Assembly: GCA_050693875.1 (NCBI GenBank)
Contig: JBOGWP010000045.1
Location: 1 to 38,542, forward strand
DNA from: JBOGWP01 sp050693875
GTDB lineage: Bacteria > Actinomycetota > CADDZG01 > JAHWKV01 > JBOGWP01
Direction: 5' to 3'
DNA: 38,542 nt
Below are positions 17,595-26,761 of the stretch, in pieces (position 1 is the stretch's first letter; the number at the start of each line of letters is the position of its first letter). Below the pieces are notes generated by a model. That model had not been told where the DNA came from. It made no database searches and saw only the letters and a program-made list of their open reading frames with translations. A program made the position numbers and the translations under genes.

Positions 17595-18458
17595 ATGGGC
17601 ACGGTTCGAACCGCCAAGCGCATCCTCCGCAGTGGCGCGCGTCTCGGCGCGTTGGCGACGAGCAGCCTGTCGATGCTCCCGGATTTCCTGATCGTCGGAG
17701 GGAAGCGGTGCGGTTCGACCTCGCTCTACCGCTACGTCGTCCGGCACCCGGCGATCCTGCCGTGCCGCGTGACGAAGGGAACGCACTACTTCGACGTCAA
17801 CTACCTGAAGGGCTGGAGCTGGTACCGCTCCCAGTTTCCCTCGCGCCTGCGGGCGGGGTTGGCCGAACGAGCCCGTGGGGTGCCGCCGATCACCGGTGAG
17901 GCCAGCCCCTACTACATGTTCCACCCATTGGCCCCGGAGCGGATCGCCGGGCATCTCCCCGAGGTGAAGCTGATCGCGGTGCTGCGGGACCCAGTCATCC
18001 GGGCGTGGTCGCACTACCAGTACTCGGTCCGGCGGGGCTTCGAGCACCTTCCGATCGAGGAGGCGCTCGAACGCGAGTCCGGGCGGCTCGCCGGGGAGGA
18101 CGAGCGGCTTCGCAGCGATCCCGCCTATCAGAGCTTCTCGCACCGGCACCACACCTATCTCGCCCGTGGGCGCTATGCCGAGCATCTCGAGTCGCTCTCC
18201 GAGCACGTCCCACCGAGCCGGGTACTGGTGCTCCAGTCGGAACAGATGTTCGCCGATCCCAAACAGACCTTGAAGCTGATCTTCGACTTCCTCGGACTCG
18301 AGCAGGTGGAGCTCACCGGCCTCCCGCCGTACAACGCCGGGAGCTACGACGACATGCCCGCCCATGTCCGTGCGCGCCTCGAGGCCTATTACGCCGAGCC
18401 GAACGCCCGCCTGTACGCACTCCCCGGCGTCGACTTCCGCTGGGACCGGCCGGCGTAG
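17595..18458 (+). CDS. Sulfotransferase, heparan-sulfate-type (PF00685-like)
   Basis: The 287-residue product differs from the other five and resembles the heparan/GAG sulfotransferase group. It shows LIVGGKRCGSTSLYRYVVRH (phosphosulfate loop), a Lys-containing KGTHYFD, GEASPYYMFHP, and the 3'-phosphate helix LIAVLRDPVIRAWSHYQYS. The late region has VLVLQSEQMFADP. ATG at 17595 is chosen because AGGAG lies five bases upstream; the frame is open to 17514 but without a better site. It is 14 bp upstream of the flippase GTG. Relatives act on glucosamine-containing polymers, which fits the nearby glmS and glmM, but the acceptor is inferred. Confidence 0.87.
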   Translation: MGTVRTAKRILRSGARLGALATSSLSMLPDFLIVGGKRCGSTSLYRYVVRHPAILPCRVTKGTHYFDVNYLKGWSWYRSQFPSRLRAGLAERARGVPPITGEASPYYMFHPLAPERIAGHLPEVKLIAVLRDPVIRAWSHYQYSVRRGFEHLPIEEALERESGRLAGEDERLRSDPAYQSFSHRHHTYLARGRYAEHLESLSEHVPPSRVLVLQSEQMFADPKQTLKLIFDFLGLEQVELTGLPPYNAGSYDDMPAHVRARLEAYYAEPNARLYALPGVDFRWDRPA

Positions 18459-18472
18459 CGGCCCAGCGGCCG

Positions 18473-20140
18473 GTGACATCGAACCAGGCACCCGGGAACG
18501 AGCCGGCACGAGGGAGCCGGTCCGCGGAGGGACAAGCCGGCGAGCTGAAGGAGGAGGTCCTCGGCTTGGCGCGGGGCGGCAGCCTCAACCTGGTCGGGCA
18601 GGCCTTCACCCAACTCGTGCTGCTGGCGATCTCGGCGATCCTCGCCCACCTTCTGGGCCGTTCTGGAGTCGGCATCTACTTCCAGGCCTACGCGTTCCTC
18701 TCGCTGCTCGGGCTGCTCTCGCTTTCCGGGTTCCGCGCCGGGATGACCCGGTTCGTCGCGGCTCACCGCGCCGAGGGAGACGCGGGGGCGATGCGCGGCA
18801 CGGTGCGGTTCGGCATGGCGCTGACGATGGCGATCTCGGTCGTCCTCGGGATCGCCCTGTACGCCGCAGCCTCCTGGCTTGCCCGGCACGCCTTCCACGA
18901 ACCGCTCCTCATCGGCCCGCTCCGTCTCGTCGCAGCCACCCTCCCGTTCGTGACCTTCACCGACGCGGCGCTCTCGGCCACCCAGGGGTTCAAGACCATG
19001 GGCCCCTACACGCTCGTCGGGCGCATCTTCGAGCCGGGCGCGCGCATCGTCCTCACGGTTGCGCTGCTGGCTGCCGGGCACGGGCTCGGGGGCGCGATGG
19101 TGGCCCAGCTCGTGAGCAACGTGGCTGCGTCCGTTCTGGCGGCATGGTCGCTGCGGCGCCTGATGGGACCTCCCTCGGCAGCGCCGGTCTACCGCCCCCG
19201 GGAGCTCTTCAGCTTCTCGATGGTGAGCTGGATGGCCTCGCTGGCCTCGCAGGGCCTGATCTGGGCCGGCACGATCATCCTGGGCATCTATCTCACCAGC
19301 GCCGACGTTGGAACCTACAACGTCGCCACGCGGCTCGTGGTGATGGCGACCTTCGTGATGGCGCCGATCAACGTCTCGTTCGGACCTCGCATCGCCGACC
19401 TCTACCAGCGCGGCCGCATGGACACCCTGCGCCGCACCTACGGGGTCGCGACGAGCTGGATCCTCCGGCTCTCGCTCCCCGCATTCGTGCTCCTGATCCT
19501 CTTCCCCGGCCAGCTGCTCGAGCTCTTCGGCGCGGGGTTCGCAGGTGCGGCGGCGGTGACCGTGATCCTCGCCCTCGGCAAGCTGATCGATGCGGGGACC
19601 GGCCCGTGCGCGCAGATGCTGACGATGTCGGGACGCCCCCTCCTCAACATGATCGACAACGTCGGAGTGCTGATCGCCAACGTCGTGCTCAACGTCTTCC
19701 TGATCCCTCGGTTCGGGATCCTCGGCGCTGCGGTCGCCTGGGCGGTGGCGCTCGGCGCGGTCAACCTGGCGCGGGTGGTCCAGGTCCAGATCACGCTCGG
19801 GATGCTCCCCTTCGACCGGGGAGTTGCCAAGGGGGCCGCGGCGGCGGTGGCTGCGTTCGCAGCGGGAGGTGTAGTGCGACTGGTGGGGACGGGAATCGCC
19901 AGCGTGATCGCAGGCGCGCTCGCCATCGGCGTCGCCTACCTGGGCGTCCTCCTGTTCCTCGGCATCACCGAGGAGGACCGGGTCGCGCTCCGGTCGCTGC
20001 TGAGGCGCGTGGGCCGGGGCCGCGGGTCGTTGGGGGCCGAGGACGAAAGCGTGGGGGGGGAGGAGGCGGAGGGGACCGGAGAGGCCGTTGCCGAAGAGGT
20101 TACCGAGCCTACCGAGCCGCCAGCGACGAGAGGGCGATGA
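18473..20140 (+). CDS. Wzx-like polysaccharide flippase
   Basis: The product has 555 residues if it starts at GTG 18473, the only plausible start in frame before the first membrane segment. About 12-14 hydrophobic helices fit the MATE/MurJ/Wzx superfamily; typical pieces are GGSLNLVGQAFTQLVLLAIS, FIWAGTIILG-like helices, YNVATRLVVMATFVMAPIN and LLNMIDNVGVLIANVVLNVF. The C-terminal tail (last 60 residues) is long, acidic and Glu/Gly-rich, which is unusual. It should flip lipid-linked repeat units across the membrane. Its last 32 bp overlap the convergent Na/Pi-cotransporter-like gene tail to tail. Confidence 0.88.
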   Translation: MTSNQAPGNEPARGSRSAEGQAGELKEEVLGLARGGSLNLVGQAFTQLVLLAISAILAHLLGRSGVGIYFQAYAFLSLLGLLSLSGFRAGMTRFVAAHRAEGDAGAMRGTVRFGMALTMAISVVLGIALYAAASWLARHAFHEPLLIGPLRLVAATLPFVTFTDAALSATQGFKTMGPYTLVGRIFEPGARIVLTVALLAAGHGLGGAMVAQLVSNVAASVLAAWSLRRLMGPPSAAPVYRPRELFSFSMVSWMASLASQGLIWAGTIILGIYLTSADVGTYNVATRLVVMATFVMAPINVSFGPRIADLYQRGRMDTLRRTYGVATSWILRLSLPAFVLLILFPGQLLELFGAGFAGAAAVTVILALGKLIDAGTGPCAQMLTMSGRPLLNMIDNVGVLIANVVLNVFLIPRFGILGAAVAWAVALGAVNLARVVQVQITLGMLPFDRGVAKGAAAAVAAFAAGGVVRLVGTGIASVIAGALAIGVAYLGVLLFLGITEEDRVALRSLLRRVGRGRGSLGAEDESVGGEEAEGTGEAVAEEVTEPTEPPATRGR

Positions 20141-21239
20141 TGGTGAGCGGCACCAGGAACAGCCCCGCGGTGAAGGCGGCGAGGCGGGCTTTGCTCGCGA
20201 TCATCCGCCGCTGGAACGCAAAGACCAGGTCGTGCATCTTTGGGTAGGCGAAGGCGAGGATCAGGAGGCTGGCCACGGCCGTCCCCGCGATCGTCGCCAG
20301 GACGATGCGCACCGCCGAAGAGGAGTGCAGCAGGAACGCGGCCAGCAGCGTGTCGCCGAGCGTGGTGATGTTGGCCCCGATGACGTAGGGAATGATCTCG
20401 TCCCTGCGCGCGTACTTCTTGGCGACCAGCGGCACGAGGACGGTGAGCGCAACCGAGACCGACATGGTCACAAGGGCGACGAGGCAGCCCAGCCCGAACA
20501 TCGACCACTTCTTGCGCCACCACTGCACGCCGGAGCTCTCGATCTTCTGTGAGGAGAGCTCGGGCACCACGCTGTCGATGAGCTTGAAGGCCACGAGCAG
20601 GATCCCGAGTCCGCCGACGAAGAGCAGCACTGCCGGGAGATCGCCGATCCGGTCGAGGAGCGGCCCGTACACCGCCTGGATGAGATTTCCGAACTGGCGC
20701 GGGAACCGCAGGTCGAGCCCGTGCAGCGGGCCCCAGCGGAGCAAGGCGAACCCGATGAGGGCGCCCGGAACGTACACGATGGCGGTGGCGGAGAGCGTGA
20801 TCACCGCGGTCGACAGCGGGGCATAGCGCTTTCCGGTCCCGCCGCGCATGGCATAGGTCACCGCGACCAGCAGCACGACGAACGCCGCTCCCAGCCGCGA
20901 GCCGACGACCATCGAGAACCCCTCGTTCTCCGTGATCGACCGTGCCGCGACCAAGGTGAGGGCGGAGGCCGCGATCGGGGAGCCGGAGAGCACGAAGAGC
21001 GCTCCGATCCACCCCAGCCCCAGGGTGGATCCGGCGTTGCGGACCAGCAGCCCGTCGCTCTGCAGAATCGCGAGTTGTCCGGCGCCGAGCTTCATGACCT
21101 GCAGGCCGCCGACGAACAGGAAGAGCGCAAGGGCGAAGCGTCCCGTCCACCAGGCGGCAGAGACGGCCCGCCGGGCGGCTGTGGCCTTTACGATACGGTC
21201 CGGGGAGGACTCCGCGGCGGAGATCTGCATATTGTCCAT
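20109..21239 (-). CDS. Na/Pi-cotransporter-family membrane protein
   Basis: The 376-residue product has two repeated halves with the QSxG/S-like motifs of the Na/Pi cotransporter II family: LFVGGLQVMKLGAG near the start, and GANITTLGDTLLAAFLLHSSSAVR in the second half, where family members carry G-A-N-I-G-T-T. ATG 21239 is preferred because a -10-like TACATT lies at 21259-21264. A GTG at 21287 would add 16 residues but would lie upstream of that element. No PhoU-like C-terminal domain is attached. It may import phosphate or another oxyanion; transport of sulfate or of a lipid-linked product is speculation. Confidence 0.78.
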   Translation of the reverse strand: MDNMQISAAESSPDRIVKATAARRAVSAAWWTGRFALALFLFVGGLQVMKLGAGQLAILQSDGLLVRNAGSTLGLGWIGALFVLSGSPIAASALTLVAARSITENEGFSMVVGSRLGAAFVVLLVAVTYAMRGGTGKRYAPLSTAVITLSATAIVYVPGALIGFALLRWGPLHGLDLRFPRQFGNLIQAVYGPLLDRIGDLPAVLLFVGGLGILLVAFKLIDSVVPELSSQKIESSGVQWWRKKWSMFGLGCLVALVTMSVSVALTVLVPLVAKKYARRDEIIPYVIGANITTLGDTLLAAFLLHSSSAVRIVLATIAGTAVASLLILAFAYPKMHDLVFAFQRRMIASKARLAAFTAGLFLVPLTIIALSSLAAR

Positions 21240-21339
21240 AGAAATGCTCGAGGATTCGAATGTACCGTGCCCATCGGCCCCGGGCACTCCCCCCTTGAGG
21301 GGAAAACGCCTACGGAAAACGGCGTGGAGCCCGACGCGG

Positions 21340-23172
21340 CTACTCGACGGTCACCGACTTGGCAAGGTTCCTGGGGCGGTCGGGATCGCAACCCCGTAGC
21401 TTGGCGACGTGATACGCGAACAGCTGCAGCGGGAGGACGTCCAGTAGCGGGGAGAGCATGTCTGCCGTCTCCGGGACGGGCAGCACCTCTTCGGCGAGGG
21501 CGGCCACGGCATCATCGCCCGGGTGGGCAACCGCGAGCACCCTCGCTCCACGGGCGCGGGCCTCGTCGACGTTCGACAGCAGCTTCGCCCTGACCCGGCT
21601 GCGGCTCGCCACCGCCACCAGCGCGACCCCCTTCTCGATCAGCGCGATCGGGCCGTGCTTCATCTCGCCGGCCGGGAATCCCTCGGCGTGCAGATACGAG
21701 ATCTCCTTCAGCTTGAGAGCGCCCTCGAGCGCCACGGGGAAGCCGACTCCCCTCCCGATGAACAGGAAGGTGGGCGCCTGGTAAAAGCGCTCCGCCACCT
21801 TTCGGATCTGCGTGTCGTCGGCGAGGACCTCCTCCATCTGCTCGGGCAGCGCTCGAATCGCCTCGAGGATCTCCGAGGCCTCGCCCGTTCGGATCGATTC
21901 GTGCACCTGCGCCAGCCAGAGCGCGATCAGCCAGAGGGTGATCATCTGCGTCGTCAGCGTCTTGGTCGCCGCCACGCCCACCTCGGGACCTGCGTGGGTG
22001 TAGAGCACCGCATCCGACTCCCGGGTGATCGATGAGCCGACTACGTTGGTGATGACGATCGCCTTGGCACCCTGGCTGCGGGCATAGCGAATCGCCGCAA
22101 GTGTGTCCGCCGTCTCCCCCGACTGCGAGATCCCGACGACGAGCGTGGAGGCATTGAGCACCGGATCGCGGTAGCGGAACTCGCTCGCGACGTCGATCTC
22201 GACGGGCAGGCGGGTCCAATGCTCGATCGCGTACTTCGCCACGAGCCCGGCATGGTAGGAGGATCCGCAGGCCACGACGAAGACCTTGTCGACGGAACGC
22301 AGGTCGTCGTCGGAGATGTGTGTCTCGTCGAGCCGGATGCGGCCCGATCGATCGTAACGGCCACGCAGCGTCTCGCGGACCGCCGACGGCTGCTCGTGGA
22401 TCTCCTTCAGCATGAAGTCCGGATATCCGCCCTTCTCCGCCGCATCACGGCTCCAGGTGACCTCCGTCTCCTCCGGGGTCACCTCGTTCCCGTCGAGGTC
22501 GATCACCGTGGCCTCGCCTGCCGTGACCTCCACCAGCGAGCCGTCCGGGATCAGCATCGCGCGCCGCGTGTAGGCGATGAGCGCCGCGACGTCGGAGGCG
22601 AGGAATCCGGCCCGCTTCCCGAGACCGACCACGAGCGGGCTATCCACACGGGCGCCGATGATCCTCGCGGTGTCCTCGGCATCCACCACTGCGATCGCCA
22701 GCGAGCCCTCCACCTCGGATACGGCCCGCCTGGTGGCCTCGAGCAGGCCGGGGTCGTCGGCGCGGTGCTTCTCGATGAGGTGAGCCAGCGTCTCGGAGTC
22801 GGTCTCGGAGGAGAAGATGTGTCCCTCGATTTCGAGTCGCCGGCGAAGCTCGCCGTGGTTCTCGATGATGCCGTTGTGCGCGATCGCGATTCGCCCCGTG
22901 CAGTCGCAGTGGGGGTGCGCGTTGCGCTCGGTCGGCGCCCCGCAGGTTGCCCAGCGGGTATGGCCGATGCCGGTCGTCCCTTGGTGATCGAGCTTCTCGG
23001 CGGCCTCGAAGAGGTCGGCCACCTTGCCGGGCTTCTTGGTGACGAGCAGACGGCCAGAGTCGGCGACGGCGACCCCCGCGGAGTCGTACCCGCGATACTC
23101 CAGCGCCGCCAGGGCGTCGAGCAGAATGGGGGCCGCGGGGTCCTCCCCCACATAGCCCACGATGCCGCACAC
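21340..23172 (-). CDS. glmS: Glutamine-fructose-6-phosphate aminotransferase
   Basis: The 610-residue product has normal length and domains. The N-terminal glutaminase begins CGIVGYVG, where Cys2 becomes the catalytic N-terminal Cys after Met removal, and contains YRGYDSAG. Two SIS domains follow (ACGSSYHAG, SQSGETADTLAA, and HAEGFPAGEMKHGPIALI). It ends PRNLAKSVTVE, the usual C-terminus. It makes glucosamine-6-phosphate from fructose-6-phosphate and glutamine. The start is GTG 23172: AAGGAG lies six bases upstream and only this start exposes the catalytic Cys. It lies 243 bp downstream of glmM on the same strand and feeds the same UDP-GlcNAc pathway. Confidence 0.97.
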   Translation of the reverse strand: MCGIVGYVGEDPAAPILLDALAALEYRGYDSAGVAVADSGRLLVTKKPGKVADLFEAAEKLDHQGTTGIGHTRWATCGAPTERNAHPHCDCTGRIAIAHNGIIENHGELRRRLEIEGHIFSSETDSETLAHLIEKHRADDPGLLEATRRAVSEVEGSLAIAVVDAEDTARIIGARVDSPLVVGLGKRAGFLASDVAALIAYTRRAMLIPDGSLVEVTAGEATVIDLDGNEVTPEETEVTWSRDAAEKGGYPDFMLKEIHEQPSAVRETLRGRYDRSGRIRLDETHISDDDLRSVDKVFVVACGSSYHAGLVAKYAIEHWTRLPVEIDVASEFRYRDPVLNASTLVVGISQSGETADTLAAIRYARSQGAKAIVITNVVGSSITRESDAVLYTHAGPEVGVAATKTLTTQMITLWLIALWLAQVHESIRTGEASEILEAIRALPEQMEEVLADDTQIRKVAERFYQAPTFLFIGRGVGFPVALEGALKLKEISYLHAEGFPAGEMKHGPIALIEKGVALVAVASRSRVRAKLLSNVDEARARGARVLAVAHPGDDAVAALAEEVLPVPETADMLSPLLDVLPLQLFAYHVAKLRGCDPDRPRNLAKSVTVE

Positions 23173-23415
23173 GATGGTCTCCTTTTCGTGCGTCGCGCGA
23201 ACGCGCGGATCCACTGGATGGATGTGCCGCGCCGGTATGCCACATCGCCGCCGGTTTGTGTCGCGGTCACCCGCGAGTTTGGCAGCGGCGTTTCGACCGT
23301 GGCCGGCCGGAGGTCACCCGCCGACGATCCGAGATCCCTCTCCTCGTCAACTCGCCGGGACGAGGATCACTCGAACCCGGTAAGCCCAGGCGCTGTTGGT
23401 GCAACGACTCCGCCG

Positions 23416-24777
23416 TCAACCTTCCGTCTCAGCATCACCTCCTCCCAGCACCGTGCGGACGACGTCCGCGATCTCCTCGGCGGTGGATCGGGCCAAGGGC
23501 TCCTCGCCGGCCTCGACCATCACCCTGACCAGCGGCTCGGTCCCCGATGGTCGCACGAGCACGCGGCCCATGTCGCCCAGCTTGTTCTCCGCCTCGTCGA
23601 CGGCCTCCCAGATCGCGTCCGCCTCGCTGAGGCCTTCCCGATTCTTCACGGACACGTTGATGAGCACTTGCGGGAAGCGTTCGACGACCGACGCCAGCTC
23701 GGAGAGTCGCCTCCCCGACTCCGCCATGCGCCCGAGAAGGCGAAGCCCGGTGACGAGCCCATCCCCGGTGGTGGTGTACTCGGTCAGGATCACGTGACCG
23801 GACTGCTCTCCCCCGAGCCCCGCGCCGTGCTGGCGCATCGCCTCGACCACGTATCGGTCGCCGACGGCGACCTCCACCAGCTCGATCCTCGCGGCGTCCA
23901 TCGCCACACGAAATCCGAGATTCGCCATCACCGTGCAGACCACGAGGTTCCGGGGCAGCCGATCGCGCTCCTTCAGCTCCAGTGCCAACGCGGCGATGAT
24001 GGCGTCCCCGTCGACGATCGAGCCTCGCTCGTCCACCGCGATGACCCGGTCTGCGTCGCCGTCGTGCGCCAGCCCTGCGTCGGCTCCGTGGGCGACGACC
24101 GCCTCGGCCAGCTTCTCCGGCAGGGTGGACCCCGACTCGAGGTTGATGTTCCAGCCGGTTGGAGCGGCATTGAGCACGACGACCTGGGCGCCGGCCCGTT
24201 CGAGGGCCTGCGGCGTCGTGCGGTACGACGCGCCGTGGGCACAGTCGACCACAACCTTCATGCCGTGGAGCCGGCGGTCCCCGAGCGCGCGAAGTGCGCC
24301 CGTCACGTACAGGGCCTCGGCGTCGGCAATCTCCCGCGCCCGGCCCACCTTCGTGGTGGTGTCGTCGGCGGCCACGTCGAGCAGCTTCTCGATGTGCTCC
24401 TCCTCCTCGTCGCCGAGCTTGAATCCATCCGGGCCGAAGAACTTGATCCCGTTGTCCTCGGGGGGGTTGTGCGAGGCGGAGATCACCGCAGCCGCCTGGG
24501 CCCCGAGCCGCCCAACGAGAAACGCCGCTGCCGGAGTCGGCAGCACCCCGCACCCCCAGGGCTCCGCCCCCGCCGACATGAGCCCTGCCGAGAGCGCCGC
24601 CTCGAGGAGCTCTCCCGATGCACGCGTGTCACGGACGATGAGCACGGCCGGCGGCTGATCCGAGCCGGGGACAGCGAATGCGGACGCCGCCGCCCGCCCG
24701 ACGTTCATCGCGAGCTCGGGAGTGAGATCGACATTGGCGACGCCGCGAATCCCGTCGGTTCCGAACAGGCGGGGCAT
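23416..24777 (-). CDS. glmM: Phosphoglucosamine mutase
   Basis: The 453-residue product matches the family throughout: MPRLFGTDGIRGVAN, the phosphoserine motif ISASHNPPEDNGIKFF (Ser102), the metal loop DGDADR (239-244), GEQSGHVI and the C-terminal phosphate-binding RPSGTEPLVRVMVE. It interconverts glucosamine-6-phosphate and glucosamine-1-phosphate. The ATG at 24777 has TAGGAT six bases upstream and no convincing ribosome-binding site. The 243-bp gap to glmS (23173-23415) shows no further gene and no glmS-type ribozyme features that I can recognise. Confidence 0.97.
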   Translation of the reverse strand: MPRLFGTDGIRGVANVDLTPELAMNVGRAAASAFAVPGSDQPPAVLIVRDTRASGELLEAALSAGLMSAGAEPWGCGVLPTPAAAFLVGRLGAQAAAVISASHNPPEDNGIKFFGPDGFKLGDEEEEHIEKLLDVAADDTTTKVGRAREIADAEALYVTGALRALGDRRLHGMKVVVDCAHGASYRTTPQALERAGAQVVVLNAAPTGWNINLESGSTLPEKLAEAVVAHGADAGLAHDGDADRVIAVDERGSIVDGDAIIAALALELKERDRLPRNLVVCTVMANLGFRVAMDAARIELVEVAVGDRYVVEAMRQHGAGLGGEQSGHVILTEYTTTGDGLVTGLRLLGRMAESGRRLSELASVVERFPQVLINVSVKNREGLSEADAIWEAVDEAENKLGDMGRVLVRPSGTEPLVRVMVEAGEEPLARSTAEEIADVVRTVLGGGDAETEG

Positions 24778-24783
24778 TCGCAA

Positions 24784-24789
24784 ATCCTA
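24784..24789 (-). promoter_or_regulatory. Possible -10 element of leaderless glmM transcript (TAGGAT)
   Basis: On the minus strand TAGGAT lies exactly six bases before the glmM ATG. Confidence 0.4.
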
Positions 24790-24859
24790 TCCAGGCCCGG
24801 GGGCCCGGGGGGCAGCAGGGGGGCTCGAAAGGTCCTCCGCCCCGCCGCTGTCCAGAAAA

Positions 24860-24888
24860 TTGACTTCAATAGTGGGAAGATCCATCCT
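24860..24888 (+). promoter_or_regulatory. Weak candidate promoter upstream of the zinc-ribbon gene
   Basis: TTGACT at 24860-24865 is followed after 17 bases by CATCCT (24883-24888). The -35 is good and the -10 poor. A competing possibility is CACAAT at 24939-24944, six bases before the ATG. Confidence 0.2.
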
Positions 24889-24950
24889 GTCTCGGCGTCT
24901 GAGCGAAATACGGGGGCGCGCTAGCGGCAGACCGGGGGCACAATAGAGAG

Positions 24951-25478
24951 ATGGCGCGTAGGCGGCGTCCTACGAGGCGGGCGGGCTCGGGCGACGCGCA
25001 TGAGGCCCGGCTGGCGGTTCTCGAGCTGCGGTTTCCCGAGACCATGCAGGCGCGCTGCTCGTGGTGCGGCCAGGTCCAGATCGCCCGCGACGGCACCTGG
25101 GTGGAGGTTTTCCTGAGCTCCCCAGGCACGGGCGTCGCGTCGACCCATGTCTTTCGCTGCAGCCTCTGCGTGCACACCGAGAGCAAGGGCCGCGTGGTGG
25201 GCACCGGCATCGTGGCGGTCCAGCGCCGCGCGCGGCCCCCCGCTGGGACCGTTGACGACGTCGCGAAATCCGACGCCGGAGCGGCGACCGGCGAGACCGC
25301 GGCCCGCACCGAGTCGCCCGAGCGAGCGCAGCCTGCGGCCGAGGCGGGGGCGCCCGTCGAAGCGACCGGGGCTGCCGACGAGATCGCCATTCGCGAGGAG
25401 CCGGAACCCGAGGTGCCCGATATGCCGCCTATCGAGCCTGTGCCAGAGATGGCGGGGGCAGGAACAACCACCTCCTGA
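24951..25478 (+). CDS. Hypothetical protein with an N-terminal zinc ribbon
   Basis: The 175-residue product has a basic start (MARRRRPTRRAGS) and a compact domain with two Cys pairs (CSWC near residue 36 and CSLC near 65), consistent with a treble-clef or ribbon zinc site. The second half is a low-complexity Ala/Glu/Pro tail. I do not recognise a named family. It diverges from glmM across a 173-bp gap and is the last intact gene before the right-hand 39-bp repeat, 12 bp after its stop. Confidence 0.7.
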   Translation: MARRRRPTRRAGSGDAHEARLAVLELRFPETMQARCSWCGQVQIARDGTWVEVFLSSPGTGVASTHVFRCSLCVHTESKGRVVGTGIVAVQRRARPPAGTVDDVAKSDAGAATGETAARTESPERAQPAAEAGAPVEATGAADEIAIREEPEPEVPDMPPIEPVPEMAGAGTTTS

Positions 25479-25490
25479 GCCGCGGCGCCG

Positions 25491-25529
25491 CTAGCCCAGC
25501 TCGAGGTGCCGAAGTTGGTGCGAATGAGT
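25491..25529 (-). repeat. 39-bp repeat, right copy (inverted partner at 194-232)
   Basis: This is the exact reverse complement of 194-232 (CTAGCCCAGC at its left edge), beginning 12 bp after the zinc-ribbon gene. The 21-bp repeats that accompany the left copy are absent here. The following DNA up to 26920 contains only decayed genes, which fits a site of past insertion or recombination. Confidence 0.8.
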
Positions 25530-25871
25530 CCGGGTTTGGGACGAGACCGACCGGGGCGCACCTCAAGCTGGGCCCCGCAGGCGCCGAACGGAATGAGCCC
25601 TGCCGGCATCGAGTACTGCCGGCGAAGCCTCGGCTCGCCGAGCGTGGCGAGGCGGGCCGACATTGAAGACCGCGGCCGGGGCCGCCCCTCGCCTTTCCAG
25701 CCCGTAGCGGGGAGCGAAGCGACCCGCTAGGGATGCCATTGCCATCCCGGAGCCCCTGCACCGCCCTCGGCCGCCACGCTCTCCGCCTAGATGCGGGATC
25801 GTTGCCGGTCCTGCGTTGAACCGCCCGAAGGAGTTTGCGCTCTCTACGGAGCAATGTCGACCGGAGCCTGA
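25530..25871. other. Gene-free spacer between repeat and pseudogene
   Basis: I see no supportable gene, RNA or terminator here. Short G/C-rich palindromic stretches occur near 25640-25665 (GGCTCGCC and GGCGAGGC). Confidence 0.5.
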
Positions 25872-26761
25872 GAATGAGCCTACCTGCCGGCGTGGCCGAT
25901 GCCCTCGCCAAGCATGTCACCCTCGAGGGAGTGCATCGACCGGATGTACCTGAACCTCTACCAGCCGAGGCTCGTCTACCCCGCCGGGGTGGTCGGGTTC
26001 TTCAAGGGGCATCGGGGGATGCCCTTCGTCTCCTCCGCCCTGATGGGGATCCGATCAGCAAGGAGTTCGTGGTCGGGATCCACCGCTTCATCCAGGACCG
26101 GGGGATCGACCTCGCCCACTTCACCAAAGGCCAGCGCAAGGATGACGTGGCCAAGCGCTACCTGGCCACGGCGGCGAGGGTGTCCTGTTCGTCGGGCGTG
26201 CTCAGGAGAAGTCGAACGTCTTCCGCCCCGAGAAGCGGGTCAACGCCGAGACGGGCAAGCGCTACCCGTGGATCGTGACGACCTCGGCCCTGGTGAACCA
26301 CTTCTACCTCTACGCCGTCGATGACGACTTCGGGCCGTTCTTCTTCAAGTTCGGGACCTACTTTCCCTACCCGGCCAAGGTCTGCCTGAACGGGCATCAC
26401 TTCGCCCAGCGCCAGGCGGCCAAGGCAGGAATCGGCTTCGAGACCCTCGACAACGGGTTCGTCTCCGCCGACGACCCACCGGCCCTGGGGCGCATGTGTC
26501 GCTCGCTCACCCACGCCAGGATCGCGTCCTTGGTGCAAGTGGCTACGGATCCTGCCCCATCCCTTCACCGCCGAGGACCGGGCGGCGGGCTACCACTACG
26601 ACATCTCCATCCTGCAGGGCCGAGTTTTCGTTGACCCAGGTGCTCGACCGGCCCCTGGCCGGCCGGGTGTTCTGCGAGGAGGTGATCCGAGAGAATCTTG
26701 ACGCCGGCCGCCCCGACCAGGTGTAGCTCACCTTCGGTCGGCGCGCCCCCGGGAGGGCCCG
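25872..26761 (+). pseudogene. Decayed member of an uncharacterised actinobacterial protein family
   Basis: Reassembled across frames, the sequence reads MSLPAGVADALAKHVTLE, ECIDRMYLNLYQPRL, DPISKEFVVGIHRFIQDRG, KGQRKDDVAKRYLA, GVLFVGRAQEKSNVF, YPWIVTTSALVNHFYLY, DDDFGPFFFKF, NGHHFAQRQAAKAGIGF, KWLRILPHPFTAEDRAAGY and AEFSLTQVLDRPLAGRVF. From memory this is the order found in a widespread family of hypothetical proteins in actinobacteria and other GC-rich bacteria; the function is unknown. Frame changes occur near 25930, 26045, 26175, 26540 and 26622, and a TAG follows GRPDQV at 26724-26726. The C-terminal part of the family is missing, replaced by an anti-sigma-factor fragment. Confidence 0.75.

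Noticed and set aside
23173..23415. Possible regulatory RNA or tRNA between glmM and glmS
   Set aside because: A TCGAACC-like string was checked but no cloverleaf could be built, and glmS has an ordinary ribosome-binding site.
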